A DNA stretch of 6,574 nt from assembly GCA_041179425.1 (NCBI GenBank), contig JBEGTL010000464.1, positions 1 through 6,574 on the forward strand, read 5' to 3'. The stretch comes from DASUME01 sp041179425 (lineage in GTDB: Bacteria; Myxococcota_A; Polyangia; Polyangiales; DASUME01). This document shows positions 5,825 to 6,574 of this stretch, one piece after another; position 1 is the stretch's first letter; each line of letters begins with the position of its first letter. The notes below the pieces were generated by a model that had not been told where the DNA came from, did no database searches, and saw nothing but the letters and a program-made list of their open reading frames with translations. A program made the translations under genes and the position numbers.

Positions 5825-5972
5825 AGACAACGAGCACGAGCCCGTCAACGAACACGATCCGCTCGGCTCCCCTGTCGCGCAAGCGGTCGGAGCCAGGCAG
5901 CCCAAACCAGCCGTAGCGATCGCGGGACGCGTGTTCGTTGACGGGCAGGTGCTCGTTGTCTCTCGTGTTCGT
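5814..5972. repeat. Long inverted repeat (43-nt arms) between convergent genes
   Basis: Arms 5814-5856 and 5930-5972 pair over 43 positions: 40 Watson-Crick, one G.T (5818/5968) and two adjacent mismatches (5838-5839 against 5947-5948). The 73-nt loop contains its own hairpin: GGCTCC (5865-5870) with GGAGCC (5889-5894), then, after a small internal loop, a five-pair stem (5874-5878/5883-5887, two of them G.U) closed by GCAA (5879-5882), a GNRA tetraloop on the plus strand. The element starts 63 bp after the epimerase stop and ends 28 bp before the kinase stop, so both transcripts would enter it and it may block read-through from each side. There is no T tract. It may have arisen by inverted duplication of the neighbouring hexamer repeats, or be a MITE-like element; no target-site duplication is obvious. 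Confidence 0.85.
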
Positions 5973-6000
5973 GCGCGTGCGCGGGATCTGAGTGTTGGAG

Positions 6001-6574
6001 TCAGCTAGCCGCGAGACGGACCCCATCACACTTGGGCAAGCGCACTTCGAACTTCGCGCCTCTCCCCGGCGGGCTTACGACCCTTACTTCTCCCCCGTGC
6101 GCCCGCACAATCTGGTCGACCAGCGCAAGCCCCAGCCCCACGCCATGCGGGCGCTTGGAGTAGAACATGTCGAACAGGTGCCCCCGTGCCTCGGCGGGGA
6201 CGCCGGGGCCGGAGTCTTCGATGGTCCACAGCACGCTCGCGCCTTCTTCGCGCACCTCGATCTGCACCCTGCTGTTGCGCGGCGCGTGCTGCAGCGCGTT
6301 GCTGAGTAGGTTCCACACCACCTGACGGATCTGGTCGCAGTCGATCGCGGCGTACATCTCGCCCGGAGGAGACTTGACGGAGAGCTCGAGGTTTGCGCTG
6401 CGATGATCGCGGCGCGCGACCTCCACCACTTCGGAGGTGAGCGCGACGAGTGCGGCTTGCATGCGCTCGGGCGCAGGGGGCCGACTCACCTGGAGCATCG
6501 TGTTGACGAGGTCGTTCAAGCGGTCGACCTCACGCAGCACGATCCCGAGCAGACGCCGGTCTTCTTCTTCTGTC
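6001..6574 (-). CDS. Sensor histidine kinase, C-terminal part (5' end beyond the window)
   Basis: 191 complete codons are visible; the frame is still open at the right edge, so the N-terminal sensor region and the phospho-accepting His are missing. The visible part begins in the second dimerisation helix (EEDRRLLG, then REVDRLNDLVNTMLQVSRP) and continues into a complete GHKL ATP-binding domain. The N box is IRQVVWNLLSNALQH (Asn codons near 6310 and 6298), G1 is EDSGPGVP, the F-box-like segment is LFDMFYSKRP, and G2 is GVGLGLALV. It transfers phosphate to a response regulator not seen here. The spacing and RLNDLVNTML helix resemble NtrB/ZraS-type kinases that often pair with sigma-54 activators in deltaproteobacteria; that pairing is inference. 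ATP-binding residues are intact. The in-frame GTG at 6540 is internal to the conserved helix and is not the start. It is convergent with the epimerase gene across the inverted repeat. Confidence 0.93.
   Translation of the reverse strand, partial: TEEEDRRLLGIVLREVDRLNDLVNTMLQVSRPPAPERMQAALVALTSEVVEVARRDHRSANLELSVKSPPGEMYAAIDCDQIRQVVWNLLSNALQHAPRNSRVQIEVREEGASVLWTIEDSGPGVPAEARGHLFDMFYSKRPHGVGLGLALVDQIVRAHGGEVRVVSPPGRGAKFEVRLPKCDGVRLAAS

Noticed and set aside
5653..5916. Small plus-strand open frame across the repeat tract
   Set aside because: It starts inside the epimerase gene in another frame and encodes Arg/Thr/Ser-rich low-complexity sequence from the hexamer repeats.
5777..5972. CRISPR array
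   Set aside because: Repeats are contiguous 24-bp units without unique spacers, and no cas gene is present.
5811..6029. 72-codon minus-strand open frame over the inverted repeat
   Set aside because: It overlaps the histidine kinase end in another frame and is made mostly of repeat sequence, with no recognisable domain.

Overview
This is a GC-rich (roughly two-thirds G+C), densely coding bacterial window. GTG starts are frequent, and several proteins look like those of large-genome Myxococcota: an FHA protein with a zinc ribbon, a proline-rich single-pass membrane protein whose N-terminus contains KDLKARLGR, and a GHKL histidine kinase. I read it as a myxobacterium-like deltaproteobacterium (Polyangia more likely than Myxococcia). 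This is an inference from protein style, not a database match.

Layout. Positions 1-245 carry no convincing gene but hold a strong long hairpin (107-249) that reaches the stop codon of a small minus-strand NifU-C-like gene (246-470). Divergent from that gene is an FHA/zinc-ribbon protein (694-1593, +). It converges on a membrane-anchored protein of unknown function (1719-2999, -), and a 13-bp hairpin (1649-1678) between them is the likely shared terminator. A divergent intergenic region (3000-3212) leads into a tight plus-strand cluster: TrpG/PabA-type glutamine amidotransferase (3213-3821), TrpC indole-3-glycerol-phosphate synthase (3831-4655) and an extended-SDR NAD-dependent epimerase/dehydratase (4686-5750). 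A 250-bp non-coding stretch (5751-6000) follows, containing hexamer-based tandem repeats that merge into a near-perfect inverted repeat with 43-nt arms. The window ends in a minus-strand sensor histidine kinase (6001 to the edge, N-terminus missing).

How the genes fit together. TrpG supplies ammonia to a chorismate-using synthase (TrpE or PabB) that is not in the window. TrpC closes the indole ring later in tryptophan synthesis. The third gene has no recognised tryptophan role and probably travels with the operon. The other genes are probably independent units.

No defence system, mobile-element protein, CRISPR array, tRNA or rRNA was seen. The best candidates for something undescribed are two long non-coding foldback structures, 107-249 and 5814-5972. 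They share no obvious sequence, but each lies just 3' of coding genes and has stems far longer than an intrinsic terminator. In the first, every non-Watson-Crick pair in the two main stems except one A/G mismatch is a G.U wobble when read as plus-strand RNA. In the second, the loop contains a smaller hairpin capped by GCAA, a GNRA tetraloop, on the same strand. Two enzymes also carry odd catalytic or ligand residues: a NifU-C-like protein with only one Cys of the CxxC pair, and an SDR with His in place of the catalytic Tyr.
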